The notes: generated by a model not told the origin, from the letters alone. Positions 27,860 to 35,411 are shown, numbered from the stretch's first letter. The stretch: DNA of 64,000 nucleotides from Colwellia sp. (GCA_013215465.1 JABSOW010000014.1:51936-115935); one strand, 5' to 3'. Made by a program: numbers and translations.

Positions 27860-29488
27860 ATGAAAAACATTAAATATAGTCTTTCAGCACTAGGTTTAGC
27901 TATAGGGATGGCAGTTGGCGGTATCAGTATGTCCGTATCGGCAGCAGAGCCAACACTATCTGAAGCTGATTTTGAACAAGCAAAATTACAATACTTCCAA
28001 CGCTGTGCTGGTTGTCATGGTACTTTGCGTAAAGGCGCTACAGGTAAAAACTTAGAGCCAAAAAGCACGATGAAAAAAGGTCAAAAGCGTTTAGAAAAAA
28101 TAATTTCGCTTGGTACTGAAGGTGGCATGAATAACTTTGATGACATTTTTACCAAAAAAGAAATTGCTAATATGGCAACGTTTATTCAAATGACACCACC
28201 GATTCCACCGGAAATGTCAATTACGCAAATGCGTGCTCATACTAAAGAATTTGTTGCCCCTAAAGACTACCCGACTAAGCCTCAACATAATCTTAATTGG
28301 AACAACTTCTTCATCGTTATCGAACGTGATGCAGGTACAGTGGCAATTATTGATGGTGATACTAAAAAAATTATCACTCATATCAATACCGGTTATGCGG
28401 TACATGTCATTAAAGGTACAGAGCATCACGCAACACAACATGTTAAAGATTTAGGTCGTTTCTGGTACACTATCGGTCGTGACGGTAAAGTCACTAAAAT
28501 TGATTTATGGCAAACACCTGACAAAATGTTAGTTGCTGAAACTAAAATGGCTTATGACGCACGTGATATCGCTGTTTCTGGCGACGGTAAATACGTAATT
28601 GCTGGCGGTTACTGGCCTTCGCATTTCGTTATCATGGACGCTGTAACCTTGAACCCACTTAAAGTTGTTTCAACTCGTGGCTACAATACTAAAGGTGAAT
28701 TCATTAACGAAGCACGTGTTGCGGCTATCTACACTACACCTAATGAACCAACGTTTATGGTTGCAGTTAAAGAATTAGGTCAAATGTGGCAAGTTGATTA
28801 CAGTGATTTAGACAATCTTAATATCACACAAATGGATTCAGCGGAATTCTTACATGACGGTTTCTTCGACCCAACCGGTCGTTACTTCCAAATTGCTGCT
28901 AACGCATCAAATAAAATGGTAATTATTGATAGTAAAACGCGCAAGTTAGAAGCGATGATTGATGTTGACACTTTGCCACATCCTGGCCCTGGTGCTAACT
29001 GGATTGATAAAAAATGTGGCCCTGTTGGCGGCACAACACATTTAGGTACTGGTCTAGTATCTGTTTGGGGTAATGATCCAATCAATCACCCTGATAGTGC
29101 TTGGAAAATTTGTTACGAAGTTGAAACTGATGGTGCAGGTGCCTTTATTCGTACCCACGAAAATTCTCAGTATGTATGGGCTGATCAACTGAAACACCCA
29201 GAACCAGAAATTCAACAGTCAGTGCAAGTGTTTGATAAAGACACACACGAAATTGTTAAAACTATCCGTGTAACAACAGAGCCAGGTAAAGCAGCGCTAC
29301 ATATGGAATTTAACAAAGGTGGTACTGAAGTATGGGTTTCAGTTTGGAACCGTAAAGAAGCGAGCAAACCTCTTGGTGAAATCGTAGTTTATGATGCAAA
29401 AACGCTTAAAGAGCTATATCGCATTAAAGGTTTAACTACGCCAACAGGTAAGTTTAATGTTTACAACCGTGTAAACCACAAAACTTAG
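27860..29488 (+). CDS. nirS: cytochrome cd1 nitrite reductase NirS (NO-forming)
   Basis: Periplasmic enzyme reducing nitrite to nitric oxide. A signal peptide ends near VSAA (residue 29). The cytochrome c domain has heme motif CAGCH at 49-53. The eight-bladed d1-heme propeller follows (GTVAIIDGDTKKIITHINTG onward). The active-site histidines are visible in EFLHDGFFD and LPHPGPGANW, and the C-terminal GKFNVYNRVNHKT matches the family. At 542 residues it is a normal length. GGAG ribosome site. The electron donor is probably the multiheme protein encoded downstream. Heme d1 biosynthesis genes (nirF, nirJ, nirE and others) are not in this window. Confidence 0.95.
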   Translation: MKNIKYSLSALGLAIGMAVGGISMSVSAAEPTLSEADFEQAKLQYFQRCAGCHGTLRKGATGKNLEPKSTMKKGQKRLEKIISLGTEGGMNNFDDIFTKKEIANMATFIQMTPPIPPEMSITQMRAHTKEFVAPKDYPTKPQHNLNWNNFFIVIERDAGTVAIIDGDTKKIITHINTGYAVHVIKGTEHHATQHVKDLGRFWYTIGRDGKVTKIDLWQTPDKMLVAETKMAYDARDIAVSGDGKYVIAGGYWPSHFVIMDAVTLNPLKVVSTRGYNTKGEFINEARVAAIYTTPNEPTFMVAVKELGQMWQVDYSDLDNLNITQMDSAEFLHDGFFDPTGRYFQIAANASNKMVIIDSKTRKLEAMIDVDTLPHPGPGANWIDKKCGPVGGTTHLGTGLVSVWGNDPINHPDSAWKICYEVETDGAGAFIRTHENSQYVWADQLKHPEPEIQQSVQVFDKDTHEIVKTIRVTTEPGKAALHMEFNKGGTEVWVSVWNRKEASKPLGEIVVYDAKTLKELYRIKGLTTPTGKFNVYNRVNHKT

Positions 29489-29533
29489 CATAATCTTCAC
29501 CTTGTTGCTGTAAGGCTAAATTTCATCGTCGAG

Positions 29534-29576
29534 AGTACTCATTGACTAACGTCAACTCCGTGCTCTTTCCTTGAAC
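29534..29576 (+). repeat. dispersed intergenic repeat, copy 3
   Basis: AGTACTCATTGACTAACGTC then AACTCCGTGCTCTTTCC, 46 bp after nirS. Related copies follow guaB (13723) and guaA (15537). Confidence 0.7.
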
Positions 29577-29618
29577 TTTAAACATACAGCTTAAAGTTGA
29601 AAAGATTATTAACAACTT

Positions 29619-29640
29619 GTAGGTCGGAATTTATTCCGAC
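29619..29640 (+). repeat. GTAGGTC palindromic REP-like unit
   Basis: GTAGGTCGGAAT followed by TTATTCCGAC. The inner GTCGGAAT/ATTCCGAC arms are perfectly complementary. Same family as 24221, 24267 and 57971. Confidence 0.8.
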
Positions 29641-29678
29641 AAAGGTCAAAATAAAAACGGCTTACAAGGTAGTTACAC

Positions 29679-29709
29679 AAGGACATGGCTGATGTCATGT
29701 CCTTTTTTT
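29679..29709 (+). terminator. rho-independent terminator after nirS
   Basis: AAGGACATG and CATGTCCTT form a perfect 9-bp stem around an 8-base loop, followed by TTTTTT. It lies about 190 bp after nirS, and the next gene probably has its own promoter. Confidence 0.8.
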
Positions 29710-29782
29710 ATATCAAGATATATAGGCAAACCACTTTACTTTAATCAGTTTTTTAAGTTGTTTGGGTATATACACTGATACG

Positions 29783-29801
29783 CTGTTATAGAAAATAACA
29801 G
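29783..29801. promoter_or_regulatory. inverted repeat upstream of the multiheme cytochrome gene
   Basis: CTGTTAT and ATAACAG flank AGAAA, 47 bp before the start codon. It may be an operator; no FNR-type box was found in this gap. Confidence 0.3.
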
Positions 29802-29847
29802 ATAATTTGATTTAATCATCACGAGTCATTCGTTCGTAGGAATCAGC

Positions 29848-31659
29848 ATGACAAATAATAAATTTACAAAACCGAGTTTCTGGTCTCGTCGACTAATATT
29901 GGGTACTACTGTTTCCGGTGCCGTCATCTTCTTTATTACTGGTATTGTTTTTTGGGGTGGCTTTAACACTGCAATGGAAGCAACCAATACCACTGAATTT
30001 TGTATCGGTTGTCATGAGATGCAAGATAATGTTTATCAAGAATATAAGCCAACTATTCATCACTTAAACCGCACAGGTGTTCGTGCTGGTTGTCCTGATT
30101 GTCATGTACCTAAAGAATGGATACATAAAGTTGTTCGTAAAATCCAAGCTTCTAAAGAAGTATTCTCTTGGTTAACGGGTAAATTAGACACCAAAGAAAA
30201 ATTCAATGAGCATCGCTTTGAGCTGGCACAAAGTGTTTGGAAAGCGATGAAAGATACTGACTCAAGAGAATGTCGTAATTGTCATAATTTTGAATCTATG
30301 AACCCAGAATTTCAAAAACCTCGTGCCCGTAAACAACATTTAAATGCTTTTGAAATAGGGCAAACCTGTATTGACTGTCACAAGGGTATTGCTCATAACA
30401 GCGTGCGTGATAAATTATCTGATGAAGCACTAGAAGCACTGGAAGCGCCAAATCCAGATTATATTCGTGAAGTTCCACAAGCCTATCTTGAAGGATTAGC
30501 ACGAGTTGAAGCTAAAGAAGCAGCGGAAAGAGCACAAGTTAAAGCAGATAAGGCGGTTGAGAAAGCAAAAGTTGAACAACAAATTGCTGATGCTGTTGCC
30601 CAAGCTTTAGCCACTAGAGCAACAGAGACAAAATCGTCAGTATCAAGTAAAAAAACGCCAACACCAGCAAGTAATATCAATGTTGATTGGAGTAAAGCAA
30701 ACTCTACGGATATTGGTGTGTTTTACCCTGGTACCGCGTCACTTGAATGGATTTTAGGTCGCAGACATGGTGGTAAGCGCGCGTTCACTAAAGGTGATCG
30801 CTGCATCGAATGTCATGGTGAAGAAATTGCTGATATCGGACAAAACATTGTTAGTGGCCAAAGTAAAAAAATAATCGAAGAGAATATCATTCCCGGTAAA
30901 CGAGGCAGTATTGATGTCACTATTGATGCCACTCACGATAATGATCACCTTTACTTAAGGTTTACTTGGAGTGACGGTGACCATGCGCCAGTGCCTTTTG
31001 TTGAAGGCGGTAAAATGGACCCAGAAAACCCAATGAAGTTAGCCTTTATGATTGCCACTGATGACGTTGAATACGCTGATCGTGCGGGTTGCTGGGCTAC
31101 GTGTCATGCGGATGCTAATTCAATGCCATTTGCGCCAAAACAAGATGCATTAAAAGGCAGTGATTTAGCTAAACGTTTAAATTTCAATACGGGCTCTGGA
31201 AGTGGCTCTGCAATGGGTGTCACTAAGTATTTGAAAGAAACCCGTACTAAGTTAGAGCTAAAAGGTCGTGGTGGTAAAGCGCTAGGTGGTTGGGATAAGC
31301 TTAAAGGAGAAGCTGATATTACCGCCGCACAAGACGCTGATCAATTTATGGATATTATTCGCTATAAATCAGGTACCGGTGCAGTAGAAGACGGACAAAT
31401 TTTAGCTTCTCGTGATATGCATGGCGGTCAAGGAGCTGAAGTAGAAGCGGCACTGAAAAATGGTACTTGGTCTGTGGTTATTAAACGTAAATTGAAATCA
31501 GACAAAGCAGGCGATATCAGCATTGAAGCGGGTAAAGTGTATAACTTTGGTTTCGCTATCCATGACGATTACTCAAGTGCTCGTTATCATCATGTTTCAT
31601 TTGGCTACAAGCTAGCCCTTGATAATGATGAAGCTGAAGTGAATGCTAAAGCGCAATAA
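29848..31659 (+). CDS. NapC/NirT-type tetraheme quinol dehydrogenase fused to an ethylbenzene-dehydrogenase-like heme domain
   Basis: 603 residues. A membrane anchor at about 16-37 is followed by a NapC/NirT domain with four CXXCH heme sites at 52, 82, 142 and 174. Charged coiled coil (about 205-260) and a Ser/Thr/Pro linker lead to a second domain from about 280. That domain has a CXXCH (CIECH) at 319 and an unusual CX3CH (CWATCH) at 415. Its beta-sandwich part (GSIDVTIDATHDNDHLYLRF, KVYNFGFAIHDDYSSARYHH) resembles the EB_dh/DOMON heme-binding domain. NirT-type proteins (about 200 residues) pass electrons from the quinol pool to NirS. Here the added domain probably extends the wire to the periplasmic enzyme (inference). 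Confidence 0.85.
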   Translation: MTNNKFTKPSFWSRRLILGTTVSGAVIFFITGIVFWGGFNTAMEATNTTEFCIGCHEMQDNVYQEYKPTIHHLNRTGVRAGCPDCHVPKEWIHKVVRKIQASKEVFSWLTGKLDTKEKFNEHRFELAQSVWKAMKDTDSRECRNCHNFESMNPEFQKPRARKQHLNAFEIGQTCIDCHKGIAHNSVRDKLSDEALEALEAPNPDYIREVPQAYLEGLARVEAKEAAERAQVKADKAVEKAKVEQQIADAVAQALATRATETKSSVSSKKTPTPASNINVDWSKANSTDIGVFYPGTASLEWILGRRHGGKRAFTKGDRCIECHGEEIADIGQNIVSGQSKKIIEENIIPGKRGSIDVTIDATHDNDHLYLRFTWSDGDHAPVPFVEGGKMDPENPMKLAFMIATDDVEYADRAGCWATCHADANSMPFAPKQDALKGSDLAKRLNFNTGSGSGSAMGVTKYLKETRTKLELKGRGGKALGGWDKLKGEADITAAQDADQFMDIIRYKSGTGAVEDGQILASRDMHGGQGAEVEAALKNGTWSVVIKRKLKSDKAGDISIEAGKVYNFGFAIHDDYSSARYHHVSFGYKLALDNDEAEVNAKAQ

Positions 31660-31666
31660 GTAACGA

Positions 31667-31727
31667 CGAGTAGCAAGTTTAGTGTGGTGTAATATTAACT
31701 AATTTCACCACATGGCTTGTTACTCGA
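31667..31727. repeat. imperfect hairpin after the cytochrome gene
   Basis: CGAGTAGCAAG pairs with CTTGTTACTCG, and an inner TGTGGTG pairs with CACCACA, around an AT-rich loop. It may terminate the preceding gene. The AATAAGTAAC/GAGTA wording resembles sequences after der and djlA. Confidence 0.5.
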
Positions 31728-31735
31728 AACTTGTT

Positions 31736-31885
31736 ATGCGTTTATTTGTTTATGATCACTGTCACTATTGCGTACACGCAAGGGTTGTTTTTGGCTTAAA
31801 ATGGCTACCTTTGAAGCTAGAGGTTTTCTCAAATAATGATGAAGCTAGCCCTATCGCCATGATAGGTGCAAAGTTGTGCCTTGCT
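31736..31885 (+). pseudogene. grxB: truncated glutaredoxin-2 (GrxB) relic
   Basis: From ATG 31736 the frame reads MRLFVYDHCHYCVHARVVFG then LKWLPLKLEVF, matching the GrxB thioredoxin-fold N terminus (E. coli MKLYIYDHCPYC...) with the redox motif changed from CPYC to CHYC. After about residue 50 similarity stops. The frame runs into a dispersed repeat (31901-31937) and ends at 31966. The C-terminal helical domain (about 150 residues) is absent, so the gene is dead or encodes a non-canonical stub. Confidence 0.75.
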
Positions 31886-31900
31886 CATGATTTGCTCAGG

Positions 31901-31937
31901 CATCCTGAAACTCGCATATTGAGGTGGTTTGGGTATA
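31901..31937 (+). repeat. dispersed GCATNTTGARGTGG repeat, single arm
   Basis: CTGAAACTCGCATATTGAGG then TGGTTTGGGTATA. Close to 18103-18137 and to the right arm of the hairpin at 62741-62798. Its left edge is where the grxB relic loses homology. Confidence 0.7.
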
Positions 31938-32215
31938 AAATCCCTCATGAATTATTGACGAGGTAATCAGAGGTTTTGCTAATTGCATAACTGATTGCAC
32001 TTAATATTTGAATTCAAGAGCTGTTATTTTTCTTTTTTAATTTATTTTATACTCCTTCTGTTCAACAAATGAGCTAACAGTAAATAAAAACAAAATATTA
32101 TAGCTCAGTAGGTGACAATAAAATAAAAAATGCTTATACTGCACGCGCTTTGTTGAAGTGGTAACAATTAATTCAACAAAAGAAAAATCCAGAAAATGTC
32201 CAAGTAAATGAAAAT

Positions 32216-32292
32216 GGGCCTTTAGCTCAGTTGGTTAGAGCGTCCGACTCATAATCGGCAGGTCCCCAGTTCAAGTCTGGGAAGGCCCACCA
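32216..32292 (+). tRNA. tRNA-Ile (CAT anticodon, lysidine-modified type); integration site
   Basis: 77-nt cloverleaf: acceptor GGGCCTT/AAGGCCC with encoded ACCA, D arm GCTCAGTTGGTTAGAGC, anticodon loop CTCATAA (CAT), T arm CCCAG-TTCAAGT-CTGGG. The acceptor pairs C4-G69 and C5-G68 and the TTCAAGT T loop fit tRNA-Ile2 recognised by TilS rather than elongator tRNA-Met, but Met cannot be fully excluded by eye. The 3' 48 nt lie inside a 55-bp direct repeat also found at 37869-37923. The 5' part is outside the element, so the tRNA remains intact. Confidence 0.9.
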
Positions 32293-32299
32293 TTTTCAT
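32245..32299 (+). repeat. attL: 55-bp direct repeat in the 3' half of tRNA-Ile
   Basis: Starts CGACTCATAATCGGCAGG and ends CCACCATTTTCAT. It is identical over 55 bp to 37869-37923, with divergence immediately outside. It marks the left end of an integrative element. Confidence 0.92.
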
Positions 32300-32347
32300 A
32301 ATCTCTTCTAGTAAGTAACCACTTACAAATAGATAATAATTTGATTT

Positions 32348-32371
32348 TTAGTCAAGTAATTAGTCAAGTAA
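32348..32371 (+). promoter_or_regulatory. arm-type site candidates: two tandem TTAGTCAAGTAA
   Basis: Two perfect head-to-tail copies of the 12-mer TTAGTCAAGTAA, 50 bp inside attL. The same 12-mer recurs near the other end at 37734-37745 and, inverted (TTACTTGACTA), at 37702-37712. Placement at both element ends fits integrase arm or excisionase sites. Confidence 0.6.
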
Positions 32372-32426
32372 CGATTGCCTACCCTTATTATTTTTAATTA
32401 TAAAATATTGTGTAAATACATTTCGT

Positions 32427-32458
32427 GGACGCCTATTGGACGCCTATTGGACGCTTTT
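32427..32458 (+). repeat. 11-bp tandem repeat GGACGCCTATT, about 2.7 copies
   Basis: Two perfect copies and a partial third (GGACGCTTTTA), inside the left end of the element, downstream of the first cargo gene. Function unknown. Confidence 0.7.
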
Positions 32459-32488
32459 AGCTTATAGCAAGTAACTTCCAAGCTACTG

Positions 32489-32752
32489 TTAAGGTTTTTC
32501 ATGATTTAGGGGTTTACAGGAATATGTGTCAGGTTGTTCTTGGTTGAGCATTGATACAATTTCTAAACATACGTCTAAATCCCTATCAAAGCCATGAACA
32601 GAAATAACATAATCAGTATCATGTTTAAATACGCCAAAATCAGCACTGTGCCCGACTTTTTTATGGTTAAAGTACTCTTTTAAATTGTCACTCTCAGATG
32701 CCAATAATGTTGCTGATAATATAATGCCAACGACTAAGAATATTAATCTCAT
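32489..32752 (-). CDS. small secreted hypothetical protein in the integrative element
   Basis: 87 residues. An N-terminal hydrophobic signal peptide (MRLIFLVVGIILSATLLASE, cleavage expected near LLAS) precedes a small periplasmic or exported domain with two cysteines (DVCLEI, YSCKP). Those could form a disulfide. I do not recognise the family. Minus strand like the rest of the element. Immediately downstream are the short tandem repeats and attL. Confidence 0.55.
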   Translation of the reverse strand: MRLIFLVVGIILSATLLASESDNLKEYFNHKKVGHSADFGVFKHDTDYVISVHGFDRDLDVCLEIVSMLNQEQPDTYSCKPLNHEKP

Positions 32753-33011
32753 TTGCGTTACCTCTGTGAGTAGGGAAAAATCTTCTATTATGATTTTTTA
32801 AAATAGTATTCATATAGTCCTATAACTAACACCAGCTATCAATCTAAAGTATTTACAGCGCTTTATGTCTTTAAGAGCAATGCTTTTAACTGCTCTCAGG
32901 TGCCCTACAGTGAATTGTTTTGCTTTCCTTGCTAGTTGTTCTCTTACTCGCATTTACCGCGTAGCTCTGGCGCATCAATGCCATTAACCCGTATAGACAT
33001 CCTATCGCCAA

Positions 33012-33323
33012 CTATTCCTTGGCTAAAATGTCTAACTCGCGAGATAAGTCTCCATATTTTTGTGAGGCAGCAACACAGTCTTGTAGAAATTCCGTCACGC
33101 TTTTTCCAAGCCTTGCTGCTTCGGTATTGAGAAAACGTAGTACGAACTCATCACCTTTAGGCATTTTTGTGGTTTCTTGAAAAGTAACTATTTGGGATAT
33201 AGCTCCACACATTCCGGCGATTTTTGCAGTAATTAACATGTCATTAATACTCTTGGCTTCGTTCGCATTTACATACCCACTACATAACGCGAAGAAGAAT
33301 ATAAATATTTTTATTATCTTCAT
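33012..33323 (-). CDS. small secreted hypothetical protein in the integrative element
   Basis: 103 residues: signal peptide (MKIIKIFIFFFALCSGYVNA) and a helical mature part with two cysteines (AGMCGAIS, LQDCVAAS). The ribosome site AAGGAATGATAA lies just upstream. I do not recognise the family. Together with the 87-residue protein it gives the element two predicted exported products, which is unusual cargo for so small an element. 32753-33011 holds no other gene that I can support. Confidence 0.6.
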   Translation of the reverse strand: MKIIKIFIFFFALCSGYVNANEAKSINDMLITAKIAGMCGAISQIVTFQETTKMPKGDEFVLRFLNTEAARLGKSVTEFLQDCVAASQKYGDLSRELDILAKE

Positions 33324-33635
33324 TTATCATTCCTTATATTTCATGAAATTATAATTAACCTACATCCAATTTATTATGGATGAATAATGCTACTACCCTC
33401 AAATAACCCTCAAAAACTTAACGAGCCCGTTATTTTGCCGTTATTTATCGTTATATTCATTGGATAATAAACATATTAGAGCCCGTAAGCCACCCGTATA
33501 TTTACCGTATTTACGGATAGATGCCTTATTAATGCCGTAAAAATGCCGTATTTAAGAAAACAGTCTTATCGCGCGTAGTGGTCCTGAAATGCCCTTTTTA
33601 TGGACTATAGAAATGCCCTTTAAATAGTCTGTGGC
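33324..33635. other. repeat-rich non-coding region of the element (iteron-like)
   Basis: No gene. Many short CCGT/GCCGT words occur at 33421-33556 (TTTGCCGTTATTTATCGTTA, ACCGTATTTACGG, GCCGTAAAAATGCCGTATTT), and the 12-mer GAAATGCCCTTT is repeated at 33586-33597 and 33610-33621. The density suggests protein-binding repeats or a replication origin; this is not shown. Confidence 0.5.
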
Positions 33636-33869
33636 TTAGTTTTGTTGGTTGAATTTCTGGAGTCCCCACAAACCACTATGACCATTTCTTTGAAGCATTC
33701 TGTAAAGACTTCGTTCAGTCCAAGCGTTGCCGACACTACTGGTCAATTCATCTTCATTCAATATGAGACATACAGTTCTATAGCTCGGTCTTCTATATCG
33801 ATTAGTTAGCAGTCGAGCAATGTTAGATATAATTACCTGATTGTATTTTCTTTGATTGGTTCGTTTCAT
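33636..33869 (-). CDS. small basic hypothetical protein, recombinase-like helix-turn-helix
   Basis: 77 residues, rich in Arg/Asn. The segment RPSYRTVCLILNEDELTSSV followed by WTERSLYRMLQRNG has the pattern seen between serine-recombinase catalytic domains and their targets (a small helical DNA-binding unit: ...LN..G..T..G..WT..S..R.L...). No catalytic domain is present. It may be a stand-alone DNA-binding protein or a relic. It lies between two repeat-rich stretches, consistent with binding them (inference). Confidence 0.5.
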   Translation of the reverse strand: MKRTNQRKYNQVIISNIARLLTNRYRRPSYRTVCLILNEDELTSSVGNAWTERSLYRMLQRNGHSGLWGLQKFNQQN

Positions 33870-33991
33870 TGCAACTTGGCTTATTCACACTAAAGTATCA
33901 TTAATTGGTTATATTGAAAGGCTATTCTTAATAACACCCTATGGTATATATAAGACTCTCCAATATGGGACAAGTAAAAAGACTAAAACCC

Positions 33992-34085
33992 CCTGTTAGT
34001 ACTCCAGTATGGTTAACTATTAAAAGTTAACAGGTATCACCTACTCATATTTGAAGTACTAACAGGCATTAGCTACTCATATTTG
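33992..34085. repeat. inverted and direct repeats downstream of the wHTH gene
   Basis: CCTGTTAGTACT (33992-34003) is exactly inverted as AGTACTAACAGG (34055-34066). Two 26-bp direct repeats of the form TAACAGG-AT-A-CTACTCATATTTG lie at 34028-34053 and 34060-34085 with four mismatches. The 32-bp period puts equivalent positions about three helical turns apart, as in operators or iterons. Confidence 0.7.
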
Positions 34086-34096
34086 GTGCTGATAAT

Positions 34097-34528
34097 TTAC
34101 GGTGGTTTAATATTTGGCTCTATGGTCCATGTTGATTTATCAGCTTTCCAGTACGACAAGGGAGCAGGACTAGCTTTAACATTAATATCAAATTTACACT
34201 TAATTGGTTCGTCAATTCCGTTCCAAGTAATTGCAACTAATGTAGGATAACCTCTAATTTTAAAGCCTTGTCTTGTGACAACTATAAAACCAGAATGAAC
34301 CAATGAAGCATAAGCGCGGTAAAGTGAACTTTTAGCCCAACTGCGCTTGCGCATTAGGGCATAGCACGTTGATAGCATTCCATTATTACTTCCATTATAT
34401 TGCGTCAACAAGTCAATTAGCAGCTTAACTTCTGGGCTTCTTAAATTAGCAAATTGCTCACTGTTTGCTACATGATAAGGAATACCAATAAAACGACTCT
34501 TACGCTTTTTTCTATCGATACTAGCCAT
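34097..34528 (-). CDS. winged-helix-like hypothetical protein of the integrative element
   Basis: 143 residues. A basic N terminus (ASIDRKKRKSRFIGIPYHV) precedes a region with the look of a winged helix (LRSPEVKLLIDLLTQYNGSN, RSWAKSSLYRAYASLVHSGF then IVVTRQG, a recognition helix plus wing). It resembles replication-initiator or helix-turn-helix proteins found in small gammaproteobacterial integrative elements, but I cannot name a family. Its ATG overlaps the TAA of the 57-residue gene upstream (TAATG), indicating translational coupling. Repeats just downstream are possible targets. Confidence 0.6.
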   Translation of the reverse strand: MASIDRKKRKSRFIGIPYHVANSEQFANLRSPEVKLLIDLLTQYNGSNNGMLSTCYALMRKRSWAKSSLYRAYASLVHSGFIVVTRQGFKIRGYPTLVAITWNGIDEPIKCKFDINVKASPAPLSYWKADKSTWTIEPNIKPP

Positions 34529-34701
34529 TAATCACCGCCAATACATTTAGCATTAATTTGCTCTACTTCTGGCGGCATCGCTTCGCTTAAACTGCTATCT
34601 TGCTTTACTGCTAGTTCAATAGCTTTGCTGGCGCTTTCTGCTTCAACTGTAAAATAGAAAGTTTGTTTTTGAGTTACTTCAATTAGATAATGATTTTTCA
34701 T
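34528..34701 (-). CDS. 57-residue hypothetical protein of the integrative element
   Basis: Short reading frame on the minus strand starting MKNHYLIEVTQKQTFYFTVE and ending NAKCIGGD. A GGTATCACA leader precedes the ATG, and its stop overlaps the start of the next gene in a TAATG junction. That junction is the same coupling used elsewhere in this operon, which supports it as a real gene. The beta-rich N terminus with a helix (AESASKAIELAVKQD) resembles small DpnD/PcfM-like domains. Function unknown. Confidence 0.55.
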   Translation of the reverse strand: MKNHYLIEVTQKQTFYFTVEAESASKAIELAVKQDSSLSEAMPPEVEQINAKCIGGD

Positions 34702-34803
34702 TGTGATACCTTAATAATGTGGGCTAGTGGTTTAGCCGTCAAACTTCATCCACTAGCCATTAAAAGAATGCTGCTTTGAATTAAAAACTCTTAGCAGTTT
34801 TTT

Positions 34804-35220
34804 TTACTCATCATTGGCAGCATCACCTAGACCCATAAAATACTCGGTAAACGCATCGTTTTTTTCAGCGATCGCTTGAGGCATTCTTACATGGCCTTGA
34901 ACAGCTTCTTTGCATGACAACTCTTTAAGCTCTTTTTTACGCTCTAGTCTAGCTTGAGCATCTAGTGCTTTATCACCTGATAAGTGTCGCCAATCGAGTT
35001 CACGCGAGACTATTTTTCCTTTTTTATCGAGTATTGAATTAATCATCCAATGATCATGGTCATCGCCTCTTAGCGCCTGTATAGGGCTTCGCTGATTGCC
35101 TTTGAACATTAACATAGCATCAAGTTCTTCAACTGGGCCTTGTAATATTAAATCAATATATTGTCGTGGTTGGGTGCCGATACGTGGAACTGATTTTTCA
35201 GGGTAAAAGAATAAGTCCAT
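34804..35220 (-). CDS. hypothetical protein of the integrative element
   Basis: 138 soluble residues beginning MDLFFYPEKSVPRIGTQPRQ, with DDHDHWMINSILDKKGKIVS in the middle and a charged helical C terminus (ARLERKKELKELSCKEAVQG). I do not recognise the family. Its ATG shares one base with the stop of the AlpA-like gene (TAATG), so the two are translationally coupled. Confidence 0.6.
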   Translation of the reverse strand: MDLFFYPEKSVPRIGTQPRQYIDLILQGPVEELDAMLMFKGNQRSPIQALRGDDHDHWMINSILDKKGKIVSRELDWRHLSGDKALDAQARLERKKELKELSCKEAVQGHVRMPQAIAEKNDAFTEYFMGLGDAANDE

Positions 35221-35411
35221 TATTTATTCTCCTGTGTATTACTATCGAGCCATTCTTCAATGACTGTTTGTTTCCAGCCAAGACAGCGACCATTTAATTG
35301 AATTGGCGCAGGTAGGATTTTATCTTTAGCCCAATAACGCCATATCGTGACTTTCGATTTTTGTAATAATTGTGATAGATCTGTTAGTGAATATATTTTA
35401 GTGTTTAACAT
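35220..35411 (-). CDS. AlpA-like helix-turn-helix regulator/excisionase
   Basis: Start placed at ATG 35409-35411, preceded by a GGAGTT ribosome site; the frame is open further upstream but those residues are hydrophobic and lack a site. The 63 residues (MLNTKIYSLTDLSQLLQKSK, WRYWAKDKILPAPIQLNGRC, WLDSNTQENK) match the AlpA/MerR-type winged helix used as excisionase or integrase activator in P4-like elements. Position one gene away from the integrase fits. Confidence 0.75.
   Translation of the reverse strand: MLNTKIYSLTDLSQLLQKSKVTIWRYWAKDKILPAPIQLNGRCLGWKQTVIEEWLDSNTQENK

Noticed and set aside
31712..31735. Earlier ATG of the grxB relic frame
   Set aside because: Its residues come from a hairpin repeat; GrxB homology begins exactly at ATG 31736.
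32427..32458. Origin iterons at the left end of the element
   Set aside because: Fewer than three copies of an 11-mer with no adjacent replication gene; listed only as a short repeat.
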